Of a DNA stretch of 64,000 nucleotides, positions 8,434-17,019 are shown one piece after another. Source of the DNA: Roseicella aerolata (lineage in GTDB: Bacteria; Pseudomonadota; Alphaproteobacteria; Acetobacterales; Acetobacteraceae); contig NZ_JAJAQI010000026.1 in NCBI RefSeq assembly GCF_020523605.1, forward strand, positions 1-64,000, given 5' to 3'. Positions within the stretch are counted from its first letter, which is position 1. The number at the start of each line of letters is the position of its first letter. The notes beneath the pieces are model-generated. The model was not told the DNA's origin, searched no databases, and was given only the letters and a program-made list of their open reading frames with translations. Position numbers and translations under genes: made by a program.

Positions 8434-9030
8434 CGGGCGCAGGGCGCGGGAGACGCGCCCGGGCTCCGCCGCCACGACCTGCGGCGGAAGGACGGTCACG
8501 GAGGCACGCAGGCCCGCGCGTAGATCGCGGACGGGCGTGAAGCTCCCGGAGCGCGGATCTGCCCTGCGATCAATGACCTCCGGTGGATTGGCGTACAGTT
8601 CCGAACGCCATCCGCCGGAGCCGCCGCGGCCGACCCACGGCAGGAAGGCTGGCAACACGCAGGCCGACAATGCAGCCTCGTGACACCCACAGCTGATGAT
8701 GCGCCCCCTGATGAAAGCCGCATGGCGTGGTGCCGGTGGCAGCGCATGCCGGTCTGGATGCCGCCGCCGCGCCTCGGGTCCGAAGGCAGCCGTCGGGCAA
8801 CGGGGCGGCATTCAGGCCGGCCAGCCGGCAACGAGGCTGCCGGCCTCCCCTGCCCCAATCGCGCGCTCGACCTGCGGAGCAGTAGGGGGACGCCCTGGCC
8901 GGGCAGCCTGCCCGGTGCGCGGGTGCCGGATGAGATCCTCGCGCCGCTCCGTGACGGGAACTGGCCCGATGGAGTCCGGCAACACGCGATGAAGCGCTAT
9001 CGGATCAGGTCTGCGAGGAGCGGGGGGAAA
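8434..9030. other. Intergenic gap with one repeat copy and no recognisable gene
   Basis: About 600 bases between the response regulator and tRNA-Ala. The part at 8517-8618 is a copy of dispersed repeat family 1. The remainder has open frames on both strands but none with a credible start, conserved motif or the composition of neighbouring genes. Nothing else was seen. Confidence 0.5.
8517..8618 (+). repeat. Dispersed repeat family 1, copy 1 (degenerate)
   Basis: The head reads TAGATCGCGGACGGGCGTGA, matching the family head GAGCAGATCGCGGAGGGGCG in copy 2. The tail at 8580-8618 is an imperfect hairpin with stems around GGATTGGCGT and ACGCCATCC, equivalent to the palindrome of the copy near 24.35 kb. 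The middle part (AACAAGGAG box) is not recognisable. Confidence 0.65.
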
Positions 9031-9106
9031 TGGTGGAGCTGAGCGGGATCGAACCGCTGGCCTCGTCATTGCGAACGACGCGCTCTCCCAACTGAGCTAC
9101 AGCCCC
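9031..9106 (-). tRNA. tRNA-Ala (anticodon CGC)
   Basis: Read on the minus strand, all four arms fold. The acceptor stem GGGGCTG/CAGCTCC contains the G3:U70 pair that identifies alanine tRNA. The D-arm is GCTC...GAGC, the anticodon loop TTCGCAA gives anticodon CGC for GCG codons, and the T-arm is GCGGTTCGATCCCGC. The 3' CCA is encoded (9031-9033). Length is 76 nt. GCG is a heavily used alanine codon in this GC-rich sequence, which fits a dedicated CGC tRNA. Confidence 0.97.
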
Positions 9107-9245
9107 GTACCACTTCCCGCGGGCTTGGGGTTCCGCGGGGAGCGGCGATATGCCCCAGGGCGCGGTGCAGGTCAAGCGCCCCCTGCGCTTGTCGCGGCGT
9201 TTTCCCGTCACTAGGTTGCGCCGGCGTTTCTGGCGGGATCGGCTG

Positions 9246-9557
9246 ATGTTCCTGGATGTGGTGTTCTTCCTGGCGAGCGCGGTGCTCGACCTGCTGTGGT
9301 GGGCCGTGCTGCTGGCGGTCATCGTCCAGCTGCTGATCCAATTCGGCGTGCTCGACACCCGCAACCGGCTGGTCTGGACCGTCTCCGACTTCCTCTACCG
9401 GGTGACCGAGCCGCTCTTCGGCCGGATCCGGAGAGTGCTGCCGAATTTCGGCCCGCTCGACCTCTCCCCGCTGGTGGTGCTGCTGCTGATCACCGCGGGG
9501 CAGATCCTGCTGGGCGCCATCCGCAATTCCCTGCTCCGGGGCGGGATGTATTTTTGA
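9246..9557 (+). CDS. YggT family membrane protein
   Basis: A 103-residue integral membrane protein with two YggT-type hydrophobic hairpins: about residues 3-33 (VVFFLASAVLDLLWWAVLLA) and about 70-90 (LDLSPLVVLLLITAGQILLG). Between them lies the conserved TEPLFGRIRRVLPNFGPLD. YggT proteins are implicated in cell-shape and osmotic functions, and are usually found beside DUF167 genes, as here. The ATG at 9246 starts directly at the conserved N-terminus. The next gene begins at a TTG overlapping this stop codon, so the cluster 9246-11009 is likely one operon. Confidence 0.9.
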   Translation: MFLDVVFFLASAVLDLLWWAVLLAVIVQLLIQFGVLDTRNRLVWTVSDFLYRVTEPLFGRIRRVLPNFGPLDLSPLVVLLLITAGQILLGAIRNSLLRGGMYF

Positions 9558-9871
9558 GCAATTGGTGGCGGGCAGAGCCGGGCGGCGTCTCCCTGCGGGT
9601 GAAGGTGCAGCCGCGCGCGAAGCGCGCCGGGCTGCTCGGCCTCGCCCCCGGCGCAGACGGGCCGCGGCTCCGCCTTGCCGTCACCGAGGCGCCGGAGGAT
9701 GGGCGGGCGAACCGGGCGGTCTGCGCCGCCCTCGCCCGCGCGCTCGGCCTGCCGCCCTCCGCGGCGGAGGTCGCGCAGGGACAGGCGGCACGGGAGAAGC
9801 TGATTTTCATCGCCGGTGACCCCGGGGCCCTGGCGCCCAGGGTCGAGGCATTGCTGGAGGCGCTGGCATGA
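9554..9871 (+). CDS. DUF167 (YggU) family protein
   Basis: A small cytosolic protein of 105 residues. It carries the family signature [18 protein letters not shown] at the N-terminus, [20 protein letters not shown] in the middle, and [12 protein letters not shown] near the C-terminus. The biochemical role is unknown. No ATG or GTG is available ahead of the conserved region; TTG at 9554, overlapping the YggT stop, is the best start. Its stop overlaps the folD ATG by four bases. YggT-YggU pairing is common in proteobacteria, so context supports the call. Confidence 0.9.
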   Translation: MSNWWRAEPGGVSLRVKVQPRAKRAGLLGLAPGADGPRLRLAVTEAPEDGRANRAVCAALARALGLPPSAAEVAQGQAAREKLIFIAGDPGALAPRVEALLEALA

Positions 9872-10731
9872 CATCCCCTCCCCCGGGGCAGATCATCGAT
9901 GGCAAGGCGGTGGCGGAGCGGCTGCGCGGCCGGCTCGCCGCCCGCATCGCCACCCTGCCCTTCCGGCCCGGCCTGCGGGTAGTGCGGGTCGGGGACGACC
10001 CGGCCAGCGGCGTCTATGTCCGCAACAAGGACCGCGCCGCGGCGGCCGCGGGCTTCGACAGCGCCACCATCCAGCTTCCGGCCGAGACGCGGGAAGCCGA
10101 TCTGCTGACGCTGATCGAGGCGCTGAACCTCGACCCGGCGGTGGACGGCATCCTGGTGCAGCTGCCGCTGCCGCCGCAGATCCGGCCGGACATGGTGATC
10201 GCCGCCATCGACCCGGCCAAGGATGTGGACGGCTTCCACGCGGTGAATGCCGGCCGCCTCGCCACGCGGCAGCCGGGCCTGGTTCCCTGCACCCCGAAGG
10301 GCGTCATGCACCTGCTGCGGGAGGCCGGGGCGAAGCTCGCCGGCGCCCGGGCGGTGGTGCTCGGGCGCAGCATGATCGTCGGGCGGCCGATGGCGCAGCT
10401 GCTGCTGGATGCCGACTGCACCGTCACCATCGCGCATTCCCGCACCCGCGACCTGGCGGCCGAGTGCCGCCGGGCGGAGATCCTGGTGGCGGCGGTCGGG
10501 CGGCCGGAGATGGTGCGCGGCGACTGGATCGGGGATGGCGCCGTGGTCATCGATGTCGGCATCAACCGCACGCCGCAGGGCAGGCTGGTGGGCGATGTCG
10601 CCTTCGCCGAGGCGGCGGTGCGCGCCGCGGCCATCACCCCGGTGCCGGGCGGCGTCGGGCCGATGACCATCGCCTGCCTGCTGGAGAACACGCTGGAAGC
10701 GGCGCTGCGGCGCCGCGGGGCTGTCACCTGA
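9868..10731 (+). CDS. folD: Bifunctional methylenetetrahydrofolate dehydrogenase / methenyltetrahydrofolate cyclohydrolase
   Basis: A 287-residue cytosolic enzyme interconverting 5,10-methylene-THF and 10-formyl-THF with NADP+. Family features seen: [17 protein letters not shown] with the Tyr and catalytic Lys near residues 50-55, [12 protein letters not shown] near 95-105, [10 protein letters not shown] near 120, and the C-terminal signature [18 protein letters not shown]. The Rossmann part has [18 protein letters not shown] near 170. It is translationally coupled to DUF167 upstream (ATGA), and its TGA shares a base with the ATG of the next gene. Confidence 0.98.
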   Translation: MTSPPPGQIIDGKAVAERLRGRLAARIATLPFRPGLRVVRVGDDPASGVYVRNKDRAAAAAGFDSATIQLPAETREADLLTLIEALNLDPAVDGILVQLPLPPQIRPDMVIAAIDPAKDVDGFHAVNAGRLATRQPGLVPCTPKGVMHLLREAGAKLAGARAVVLGRSMIVGRPMAQLLLDADCTVTIAHSRTRDLAAECRRAEILVAAVGRPEMVRGDWIGDGAVVIDVGINRTPQGRLVGDVAFAEAAVRAAAITPVPGGVGPMTIACLLENTLEAALRRRGAVT

Positions 10732-11009
10732 TGGTGCTGCACCGGCTGCTGCAGGGGATCGGGATCATCGCCCTGCTGTTCTGCGCCGACCTCGCCTGGG
10801 GCGCCACGCCCTGGGGCGGAGAAGGCTGGTCGCGGGCCCGGCTGCTCTATGCCGGGACCGGCGCGGTCTCCGCCCTCGCCCTGGTGGCGATCGGCGGCAT
10901 CGGCCTGGCGCTGCAGCGGGCGGAGGCGCAGCGGGCGGCGCTGGAGGCGAAGCTCGAGGAGATGCAGTCCCTGCTGGCCGAGATGGCAAAGCGGCTGCCA
11001 AGGGACTAG
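10731..11009 (+). CDS. Small membrane protein with C-terminal coiled coil, unrecognised
   Basis: A 92-residue protein with two hydrophobic segments: about residues 4-24 (HRLLQGIGIIALLFCADLAW) and about 40-63 (LYAGTGAVSALALVAIGGIG). A charged, probably coiled-coil tail follows (RAEAQRAALEAKLEEMQSLL). It is not a family I recognise. The ATG overlaps the folD stop by one base, so it is very likely the last gene of the YggT-DUF167-folD operon. Its TAG stop is the first part of a dispersed repeat element (CTAG at 11006). Confidence 0.7.
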   Translation: MVLHRLLQGIGIIALLFCADLAWGATPWGGEGWSRARLLYAGTGAVSALALVAIGGIGLALQRAEAQRAALEAKLEEMQSLLAEMAKRLPRD

Positions 11010-11110
11010 AGCAGATCGCGGAGGGGCGTGAACGCCCGGGAGCGAGGCTCCGCTCGAGAAACAAGGAACACCACCGGATGCGCGTTCAGAGATGAGCGCG
11101 ATCCGCAGCA
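11006..11110 (+). repeat. Dispersed repeat family 1, copy 2
   Basis: Starts with CTAGAGCAGATCGCGGAGGG and continues with GCGTGAACG, GAGAAACAAGGAAC and an imperfect terminal hairpin around GGATGCGCG/GCGCGATCC. The leading CTAG provides the stop codon of the preceding gene. Same order of blocks as the copies near 24.4 and 34.8 kb. Confidence 0.8.
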
Positions 11111-11296
11111 GGCCGCCACGGCCCCCGCCGGGTCTGCCGGCTGCGGTCCGCAGCGCTTCAGGTCGGGGCTAGGCGCTGCGCGGCGGCCGTTTCGGGGCGG
11201 CACAGGGCAAGGCGCGCGGCGGCCGATGGCGCGCAGGCGCCGATCATCACGGGGCCGGCTGCCGGAGTCGTGCCCCGCCGGCCCGGGGAGGCATCG

Positions 11297-12160
11297 ATGG
11301 CGGGGCTTGGCCTCGGGCTTCTCTTCGTCTCGATCTGGGCCTCGGCCTTCACCGCTATCAAGGGCGTTGTGCCGGAATGGCCGGCGCTCTGGGGCCTCGC
11401 GGCGCGCTTTGTCCTGGTCGTGCCCATCCTGCTGGCGGTGGTGGCCTGGCGACGGGCGGCGCTGCCGCGCCGGGGCGATGCCTGGCGGCTGGCCGCGATG
11501 GGCGTCTTCGGCACGGCGGGGTACCTGGCGGGCGCCTGGACGGCCTCGACCGTGCTGCCCTCCGGCCTGGTCGCGCTGCTCTCCTCCACCGCGCCGCTCT
11601 TCGTCGCGGCGGGGGAGGTGCTGTTCCTGCGGCAGCGGGTGCCGCCGCTGGCCTGGGCAGGGCTCGGGCTCGGCTGGCTCGGCGTGGCCGTGCTGGGGGT
11701 GGGCCGCGGCCCGGGCGGCATGGCGGACGGCGCCTTGTGGGGTGTGGGGCTGGCGCTGGCCGGGGCGCTGAGCCAGGCGGCCGGCATCCTGGCCTTCGCC
11801 CCGGCCCGGCGGCGGGTGGAGCCCTGGACCGCCAATGCGGCCCAGACGGCGGTCGCGGCGGTGACGCTGCTGGTGCTGGCCGCGCTGGCGGAGCCGGCGC
11901 TGCCCGGGGCGCCGAGCCTCACCCTGGTGCTCTCGCTGGCCTATGGCGTGCTGGTGGTCGGCGTCGGCGGCTATGCCCTCTATTTCGTCATGCTGGAGCG
12001 GCTGCCGCCGGCGACCGCCGCGGCGCTGCAATTGCTGGCGCCGCCACTGGCCGCGGTGTTCGGCTGGGCGCTGCTGGGTGAGCGCCTCGCCTGGACGGAC
12101 GTCCTGGGCGGCCTCGTGACACTCTCCGGCCTGGCGCTGCTGTTCCGCGCCAGGCGCTGA
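11297..12160 (+). CDS. DMT-superfamily transporter (EamA domains)
   Basis: A 287-residue inner-membrane protein with ten hydrophobic helices arranged as two EamA repeats, typical of metabolite exporters of the drug/metabolite superfamily. Features include LGLLFVSIWASAFTAIKG in helix 1, the LLSSTAPLFVAAGEVLFL segment of the first repeat, and PPLAAVFGWALLGERLAW in the second. MAGLGLG at 11297 is taken as start because it places helix 1 at the N-terminus; an ATG in the same frame nine codons earlier is possible. Substrate unknown. Confidence 0.9.
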   Translation: MAGLGLGLLFVSIWASAFTAIKGVVPEWPALWGLAARFVLVVPILLAVVAWRRAALPRRGDAWRLAAMGVFGTAGYLAGAWTASTVLPSGLVALLSSTAPLFVAAGEVLFLRQRVPPLAWAGLGLGWLGVAVLGVGRGPGGMADGALWGVGLALAGALSQAAGILAFAPARRRVEPWTANAAQTAVAAVTLLVLAALAEPALPGAPSLTLVLSLAYGVLVVGVGGYALYFVMLERLPPATAAALQLLAPPLAAVFGWALLGERLAWTDVLGGLVTLSGLALLFRARR

Positions 12161-12225
12161 GCCGGGCCGGGTCCGGGGGGCGCCTGCCCCCTGGCGGGGG
12201 TGCCTGGGGGCCGGCGCCCCCTCCA

Positions 12226-12861
12226 TCAGGTGGTTGCCGCGACGGTCCGCATGGCTTCGGCAACGGCCCGGTCCCTTGGATCCGCGCTCGCCGCCAGCCC
12301 CGCCTCCGCGCCCGCGCGGTCCGGCTCCGCCCGGTTCTGGCTCAGCTTCCGCTTGCCGGTCAGCCGCTCGATTTTGAGCGAGACGCCGACGATGCCCTTG
12401 AGCTGTCCCGCGACGAAGGGCTCGGGCGCATCCGCGACGGCCCAGGGACGCGGCTGCCTCGCCTCCTGCCGGTCGGTCAGGAGGGAGACGATGGCGTGCA
12501 GCCGGGCCGGATCCTCGATCAGCTCGACCGGCCCCTCGGCATGCACCGCCTCGTAATTCCAGGTCGGCACCACGCGGTGGTGCTCCGCCTTGGAGGGGTA
12601 CCAATTGGGCGAGACATAGCCCTCCGCCCCCTGGAACACCGCGAGCGCCCGGCCGGCCTCGCGCAGGCCCCGCCAGTGCGGGTTGGCGCGCGCGACATGG
12701 CCGAGCAGCATGCCCTCCTCCTCCAGCAGCACCAGCGGCAGATGGGTCACCTCCGGCACGCCCTGCGCGCCGTTCGAGACGAGCAGGGCGAGGCGGGCGG
12801 CGCGGATCAGGCCGTAGAGGATCTCCGGGCGGTCCTCCCGGAAGGCGGGCGGGTTGTACAT
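12226..12861 (-). CDS. PaiB-like FMN-binding protein (negative transcriptional regulator family)
   Basis: A 211-residue protein of the PaiB/FMN_bind_2 family with a split-barrel flavin fold. Visible family hallmarks are MYNPPAFREDRPEILYGLI at the N-terminus, THLPLVL near residue 40, HVARANPHWR near 55, FQGAEGYVSPNWYPSK near 75-90 and VPTWNYEAVHAEG near 100. In Bacillus PaiB was described as a negative regulator of sporulation and protease genes; in proteobacteria the role is undefined and may be enzymatic. The MYNPPAF start is highly typical. Confidence 0.9.
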   Translation of the reverse strand: MYNPPAFREDRPEILYGLIRAARLALLVSNGAQGVPEVTHLPLVLLEEEGMLLGHVARANPHWRGLREAGRALAVFQGAEGYVSPNWYPSKAEHHRVVPTWNYEAVHAEGPVELIEDPARLHAIVSLLTDRQEARQPRPWAVADAPEPFVAGQLKGIVGVSLKIERLTGKRKLSQNRAEPDRAGAEAGLAASADPRDRAVAEAMRTVAATT

Positions 12862-13043
12862 GCCGGGAGCGTGCCGGAAATCCGGGCGCGCCCGCAACGG
12901 CGCCGGACGCGGGGCGGGGTTGCGCGGCGGTGGGCCCTGTCGGCGGCCCGGGCCCGTGCTTCCCGTGCCGGCCCCTCGCCCGCTCCCCTGACTTGCGCCA
13001 CCCGTCAACCGGCGGCGCGGCGGTCACGGGCGGCGGCGGGCGC

Positions 13044-13328
13044 TCACCCGGCCTTCGGGGTCCGCTCCCCGCCCTTCGCGGCGTCCCCGGCCTTTCCGTG
13101 CTCCCCGGGCTTGCGGCCCTGGGAATGGGCCTCCCGGTCCGCCTCCCGCGAGTCCTGGTCGGTGCGCGCCGCGGCGGATTCCGTTGCGGCGCGATCGCCG
13201 CCGCCATAGCCGGCCTTCGGCGCCGCCTCGCCCGCCGCGCCGGCATCACCGGTGTTGGGCGCGCCCCGGCGCTTCTCCTCCCCGGTCCAGCCCGGCTCGC
13301 CGGTGCCCTTTCCCTTCACATTCGGCAT
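13044..13328 (-). CDS. Small, highly charged hydrophilic protein, unrecognised
   Basis: A 94-residue protein rich in Gly, Lys, Glu, Asp and Ala (for example KGKGTGEPGWTGEEKRRGAP at the N-terminus and EHGKAGDAAKGGERTPKAG at the end), with no hydrophobic segment. It is probably intrinsically disordered, resembling small stress-type proteins in composition only. ATG at 13328 shares its first base with the NUDIX gene's TGA, and AAGGAG lies just upstream, which supports real translation and coupling to the NUDIX gene. Function unknown. Confidence 0.6.
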   Translation of the reverse strand: MPNVKGKGTGEPGWTGEEKRRGAPNTGDAGAAGEAAPKAGYGGGDRAATESAAARTDQDSREADREAHSQGRKPGEHGKAGDAAKGGERTPKAG

Positions 13329-13993
13329 CACCTGCTCCTTTGGTCCGGCAGCGGAACGCCGGGGGCGCGACGCGGTTCCAAGGCGCCCGGGGATGCCGCA
13401 GGGTCGGGCCGGGGCGGCCATGCCTCCCCGGCCGATCCCGGCCCCGAGCAAGCGCCGCGGCCTGCTCCCGCGGGAGCAGGAACGGGGGTGGCGGATCGGG
13501 CCAAGGATGGAAGCCGGGCCGGACTCATCCGCCCTTCCAGGTAGCGCCGGACATGCGGCGGCATCCCCGGGTCGAGGAGCGCCTCGGCCGGGTCGAGGAA
13601 GCCCGCCCAGACGACCTCGCGGTTGTCGGGGCGGAGCGGCGGCGGGGCGTCCAGCGCCAGTTCGAACACCGTGACCTGGTCGCGGCAGGATTCGAAGCGG
13701 GCCATCACGCTCATGGCCCGGCGGAGGCGCGGAGCCGGCGCTGCCAGCCCCACCTCCTCCCGCAACTCGCGGCTGGCGGCGATGGCCGGGTCCTCGCCCC
13801 GGCGGAGGGCGCCGCCGGGGAAGGTCAGGCCGGGGCGGTAGGACTGGCGCAGGAGCAGCACCCGGCCGCCATGCCAGACGGCGACCATCCCCCCATGCCG
13901 CGCCGGCCGCCGCAGGGCCCACCAGAGCCGGGCCAGCAGGAAGGCGGCGCGGTAGCCCAGGCGCCAGGCCGCATCGGCCCGTGCCGCCGGCAC
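13328..13993 (-). CDS. NUDIX hydrolase
   Basis: A 221-residue protein with a NUDIX fold at residues about 33-140. The Nudix box GALRRGEDPAIAASRELREE lies near residues 60-85 and matches GX5EX7REUXEEXGU, so Mg2+-dependent pyrophosphohydrolase activity is expected. Substrates of the family are nucleoside diphosphates linked to another moiety; none can be assigned. The N-terminus (WRLGYRAAFLLARLWWALRR) is hydrophobic, and the C-terminal 60 residues are a proline- and arginine-rich tail of low complexity. The stop overlaps the start of the small charged protein. Confidence 0.88.
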   Translation of the reverse strand: MPAARADAAWRLGYRAAFLLARLWWALRRPARHGGMVAVWHGGRVLLLRQSYRPGLTFPGGALRRGEDPAIAASRELREEVGLAAPAPRLRRAMSVMARFESCRDQVTVFELALDAPPPLRPDNREVVWAGFLDPAEALLDPGMPPHVRRYLEGRMSPARLPSLARSATPVPAPAGAGRGACSGPGSAGEAWPPRPDPAASPGALEPRRAPGVPLPDQRSR

Positions 13994-14007
13994 CCCGCCC
14001 GGCCGGT

Positions 14008-14571
14008 TCAGAAGGCCCGCCCGGCCACCGTCTGCCCGATCACCGGCACCACCGCGCCGACCAGGGTGCCGATCAGCGCCGCCTGGTCATTGCCCCGGCG
14101 GTCGCAGGAGATCACCGCGGTCCAGACCACGCGGCCGGTGGCGCGGTCGCGCAGCTCGACGCTGCCGTTCAGGCGGCGCACCGGCGGGGCGGCGCGGCGG
14201 GCGAGGCGCGGCACGTCCTGCATCCAGTGCAGGTCGTCGCTGTCATGGAAGCGGTCGCTGTCATCGAGGCGGAAAGGGTCGGGCGTCCGCCCGGCGGCGC
14301 CATTCGTCCCGATGCTGCCGCGCCAGGAGAGGACATGCGTCGCCGGCTCCCCCACCCGCTTCCCGGCAGCGCGGAGCGCCGCGAAGACCTGCTCCCGCAG
14401 CGCCCGGCTGGTGGCGTCGTCGCTGCTGAGCGCGATGCCATAGACCGCATCCCGCGGCACGGGCCGCAAGGCGGTGGCGGAGAGGTGGCCCGGGCAGGCG
14501 GGCTGCGCCAGGGCCTCGCCGGCCGGCAGCAGCGCAGCCAGCAGCAGCGCGGCAATCGACATGGTGCGCAT
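14008..14571 (-). CDS. Exported protein of unknown function
   Basis: A protein of about 187 residues with a signal peptide (MRTMSIAALLLAALLPAGEA, cleavage near LAQPA) and otherwise soluble. Segments such as GKRVGEPATHVLSWRGSIG and RLNGSVELRDRATGRVVWTA suggest a beta-rich fold. The C-terminus is glycine-rich and hydrophobic (LIGTLVGAVVPVIGQTVAG). I do not recognise the family. An alternative ATG four codons upstream (14583) sits closer to a GAGGGGGG ribosome-binding stretch. It ends 14 bases before the start of the NUDIX gene on the same strand, so co-transcription is possible. Confidence 0.65.
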   Translation of the reverse strand: MRTMSIAALLLAALLPAGEALAQPACPGHLSATALRPVPRDAVYGIALSSDDATSRALREQVFAALRAAGKRVGEPATHVLSWRGSIGTNGAAGRTPDPFRLDDSDRFHDSDDLHWMQDVPRLARRAAPPVRRLNGSVELRDRATGRVVWTAVISCDRRGNDQAALIGTLVGAVVPVIGQTVAGRAF

Positions 14572-14701
14572 CGGGTCAGGCATCCCCCCTCGTCCGGAGC
14601 CCGCCGGCGGAGGACCGCGGGCCGGCCAGGGGTAGCGCAGCTTTGCCCGCTGGAACAATGCCCGGACGGGCAGGCCGCGCAGGGACCCAGCCCGTCTCAT
14701 A

Positions 14702-14815
14702 CCTGCGGCATGAATGCCCCATTCATGCCGGGCGCCCGGACGGGCGCCGCCGCCAGTGCGGCGTAGCCAAGGTTTGCGGAGCAAACCGCCCGGCGATTGA
14801 GGGGCCGTTGATGGG
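14702..14815 (+). repeat. Dispersed repeat family 2, copy A
   Basis: About 114 bases whose reverse complement recurs at 51711-51830. Shared blocks in order are TCATGCCGGGCGCCCGGAC, GGCG-AGCCA, TTGCGG-GCAAACCGCCCGGC, and GGGGCCGTTGATGG. Identity by eye is high across the whole length. It contains internal palindromes, such as GGGCGCCC and the CATGAAT/ATTCATG pair, and lies between an exported-protein gene and the K+ uptake operon. Confidence 0.8.
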
Positions 14816-14828
14816 TCACCATCAACGG
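14805..14828. terminator. Hairpin downstream of the K+ uptake operon
   Basis: Perfect 10-bp stem CCGTTGATGG (14805-14814) and CCATCAACGG (14819-14828) with a four-base loop, ten bases beyond the ktrA-like stop codon. It could end the leftward transcript, but no T-run follows in that direction. It partly coincides with the edge of repeat family 2. Confidence 0.4.
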
Positions 14829-14837
14829 CGTTTCGTA

Positions 14838-15509
14838 TCAGGTGATCGCCGCGAAGGCCTCGACCAGCCTGGTGGGGCCGGAGACGATGAGCAGGTCGCC
14901 CTGCTCGATCCGCGTCTCCGGCTTGGCATAGGTGAAGTCCGCCTTCGGCCGCTTCACGCCGACGACGGTGACGCCGTACTTGCTGCGGAGGGCGCACTCG
15001 CCAAGGGTGCGGCCGATCGCCTCGCGCGGCGCCCGCGTCTTGACGATGGCGAAGCCGTCGTCGAACTCGATGAAGTCGATCATCTTGCCGGTCACCAGAT
15101 GGGCGACGCGCTCGCCCATCGCGGCCTCCGGATAGACCACGTGGTGGGCCCCGGTGCGCTCCAGGATGCGGCCATGCTTGGGGCCGAGCGCCTTGGCCCA
15201 GATATCCGCGATTCCCAGTTCGCTGAGCGCGAGCACGGTCAGCACGCTGGCCTCGATATCGGTGCCGATGCCGACCACGGCCCGGGCGAAATCCTGCACG
15301 CCGAGGCGGCGCAGGGTCTCGCTGTTGGTGGTGTCCGCCTGCACCACATGGGTGAGGCGGTCGGCCCAGGACTGCACCAGCTCGGCATTCTCGTCGATGC
15401 CGAGGACGTCGTGGCCGAGGCGGACGAGGGATTCCGCCACTGCGCCGCCGAAGCGGCCGAGGCCGATGACGACGACGCCGTCGCCGCCGGGGGGAGTGTT
15501 CCTAGCCAA
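14838..15509 (-). CDS. ktrA: Potassium uptake regulatory subunit (KtrA/TrkA family)
   Basis: A 223-residue cytosolic gating subunit. The N-terminal RCK domain binds nucleotide through VVVIGLGRFGGAVAESL (residues about 12-28), with the acidic residue after beta-2 in LGIDENAELVQ. TrkA_C follows at about 140-220 (FAIVKTRAPREAIGRTLGE onward to QGDLLIVSG). A single RCK_N/TrkA_C unit is the KtrA arrangement. It overlaps the 3' end of the pore gene by eight bases, so the two subunits are co-translated. Confidence 0.92.
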   Translation of the reverse strand: MARNTPPGGDGVVVIGLGRFGGAVAESLVRLGHDVLGIDENAELVQSWADRLTHVVQADTTNSETLRRLGVQDFARAVVGIGTDIEASVLTVLALSELGIADIWAKALGPKHGRILERTGAHHVVYPEAAMGERVAHLVTGKMIDFIEFDDGFAIVKTRAPREAIGRTLGECALRSKYGVTVVGVKRPKADFTYAKPETRIEQGDLLIVSGPTRLVEAFAAIT

Positions 15510-16833
15510 CGATGGGGCGCTCCTCTGGATAGCGGTAGGGGCTCCGCTTGCTGCGCAGGGCGAGGCCGGTGGCCACGGTGATGGTCCCGACCCGGCCGAC
15601 GAACATCAGGACCACGATCACGACCTGCCCGGCCGGGGGGAGGTCGGGGGTGATCCCGGTGGACAGCCCGACGGTCGCCGCGGCGGAGATGATCTCGAAG
15701 ACCACCCGCTCCAGCGGGAAGTCGCTGACGCTGAGGAGGATCAGCGTCCCCGTCCCTACCAGGCCGACGGCCAGCAGCACGACGGTCAGCGCCTGCCGTT
15801 GCACGTCGCGGGAGATGCGCCGCCGGAAGGCCGTGACATCGGGCTCGCCCCGGATCTCCGCCCAGATCACCAGGCCCAGCACCAGGAAGGTCGTCACCTT
15901 GATGCCGCCGGCCGTGCCGGCGCTGCCGCCGCCGATCAGCATCAGGCCATAGCTGATGGTGAGGGTTTCCGGCCGCATCTGCCCCACATCGGTGGCATTG
16001 AACCCCCCGGACCGGGTCATGACGGAGTGGAAGGCGGCACCCAGCACCCGGCTCGCGGGGTCGAGCGCCCCGAGGGTCGCGGGGTTGCCCCATTCATAGA
16101 GGAGGACCGCCAGCATCCCGCCGAGCAGGAGCGCGCCTGTCCCGAGGAGCGTGATCTTGCTGTGCACCGACCAGCGCCCCGGCCGCCGCGGCTCCCGCCG
16201 CAGGTCGTGCAGGACGGGGAAGCCGATGCCGCCCAGGACCACCGAGAGCATGATCGGCCCGAGGATGAGCGGATCACGCGCGAAGCCCATGAGGCTGTCG
16301 GAATAGGTGGAGAAGCCGGCATTGCTGAAGGCGGAGACCGCCTGGAACAGGCCGTGCCAGAGCGCCTCTCCCCAGGGTTCCTGATAGGCATGGCGCAGGC
16401 GGAGCGCGAGGAGGCCGGCCGTCACCAGCTCGACCCCGACCGTCACCAGCAGGACCAGCTTCAGGATGGCGGTGACATCGCCAAGGGCGAGGCTGCGCGT
16501 CTCGGCCTGGGCGATCAGCCGGGTGCTGAGGCTGAGCCGGCGGCTGACCAGCAGCCCGAGCAGCGTGGCGCCGCTCATGATGCCGAGACCGCCGATCTGG
16601 AACAGGAGCAGGATCACGACCTGCCCGAAGGGCGAGAAATAGGTCGGCGTGTCCACCACGATCAGGCCGGTGACGCAGACCGCCGAGGTGGCGGTGAAGA
16701 GCGCCACGAGGAAGGGGGCGCTCCCCTCGCCCGCCCGGGAGATGGGCAGCATCAGCAGGATGGTGCCGAGCGCGATGGCGAGGAGGAAGGCCAGCGGCAC
16801 CAGCCGGGCCGGATGCTGCAGCGCAGGGGGCAA
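15502..16833 (-). CDS. ktrB: Potassium uptake pore subunit (KtrB/TrkH family)
   Basis: A 443-residue polytopic membrane protein that forms the K+ pore with four pseudo-repeats. Visible selectivity-type segments include TATSAVCVTGLIVVD, QAVSAFSNAGFSTYSDSL, MTRSGGFNATDVG and ISAAATVGLSTGITPDL, each with the conserved filter glycine. Expected partner is the RCK protein encoded immediately downstream. The start is TTG at 16833 with GGAGAG about eight bases upstream; no in-frame ATG or GTG is better placed. Length favours the KtrB rather than the longer TrkH type. Confidence 0.92.
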   Translation of the reverse strand: MPPALQHPARLVPLAFLLAIALGTILLMLPISRAGEGSAPFLVALFTATSAVCVTGLIVVDTPTYFSPFGQVVILLLFQIGGLGIMSGATLLGLLVSRRLSLSTRLIAQAETRSLALGDVTAILKLVLLVTVGVELVTAGLLALRLRHAYQEPWGEALWHGLFQAVSAFSNAGFSTYSDSLMGFARDPLILGPIMLSVVLGGIGFPVLHDLRREPRRPGRWSVHSKITLLGTGALLLGGMLAVLLYEWGNPATLGALDPASRVLGAAFHSVMTRSGGFNATDVGQMRPETLTISYGLMLIGGGSAGTAGGIKVTTFLVLGLVIWAEIRGEPDVTAFRRRISRDVQRQALTVVLLAVGLVGTGTLILLSVSDFPLERVVFEIISAAATVGLSTGITPDLPPAGQVVIVVLMFVGRVGTITVATGLALRSKRSPYRYPEERPIVG

Positions 16834-17019
16834 GGCGATGCTCTCCGCCGATGGGAACGGGCCTTACGGGGCTGGGCGCGGGACGCGCCGCGGCCCGCGC
16901 GGGGCCGGCCGGCCGGTCAGGGCCGCGCCCCGCCATGGCGGGCGAGGCGCGCGCCCTGCGACAGGGCCGGGCGCGCCGGCGGCGGCAGGGCGCTCGGGGC
17001 GATGCATGTCGGGTCGGGC

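Noticed and set aside
8680-9042. Possible small gene before tRNA-Ala
   Set aside because: The frame overlaps the tRNA, has no ribosome site and no conserved sequence; the region shows no coding character on either strand.
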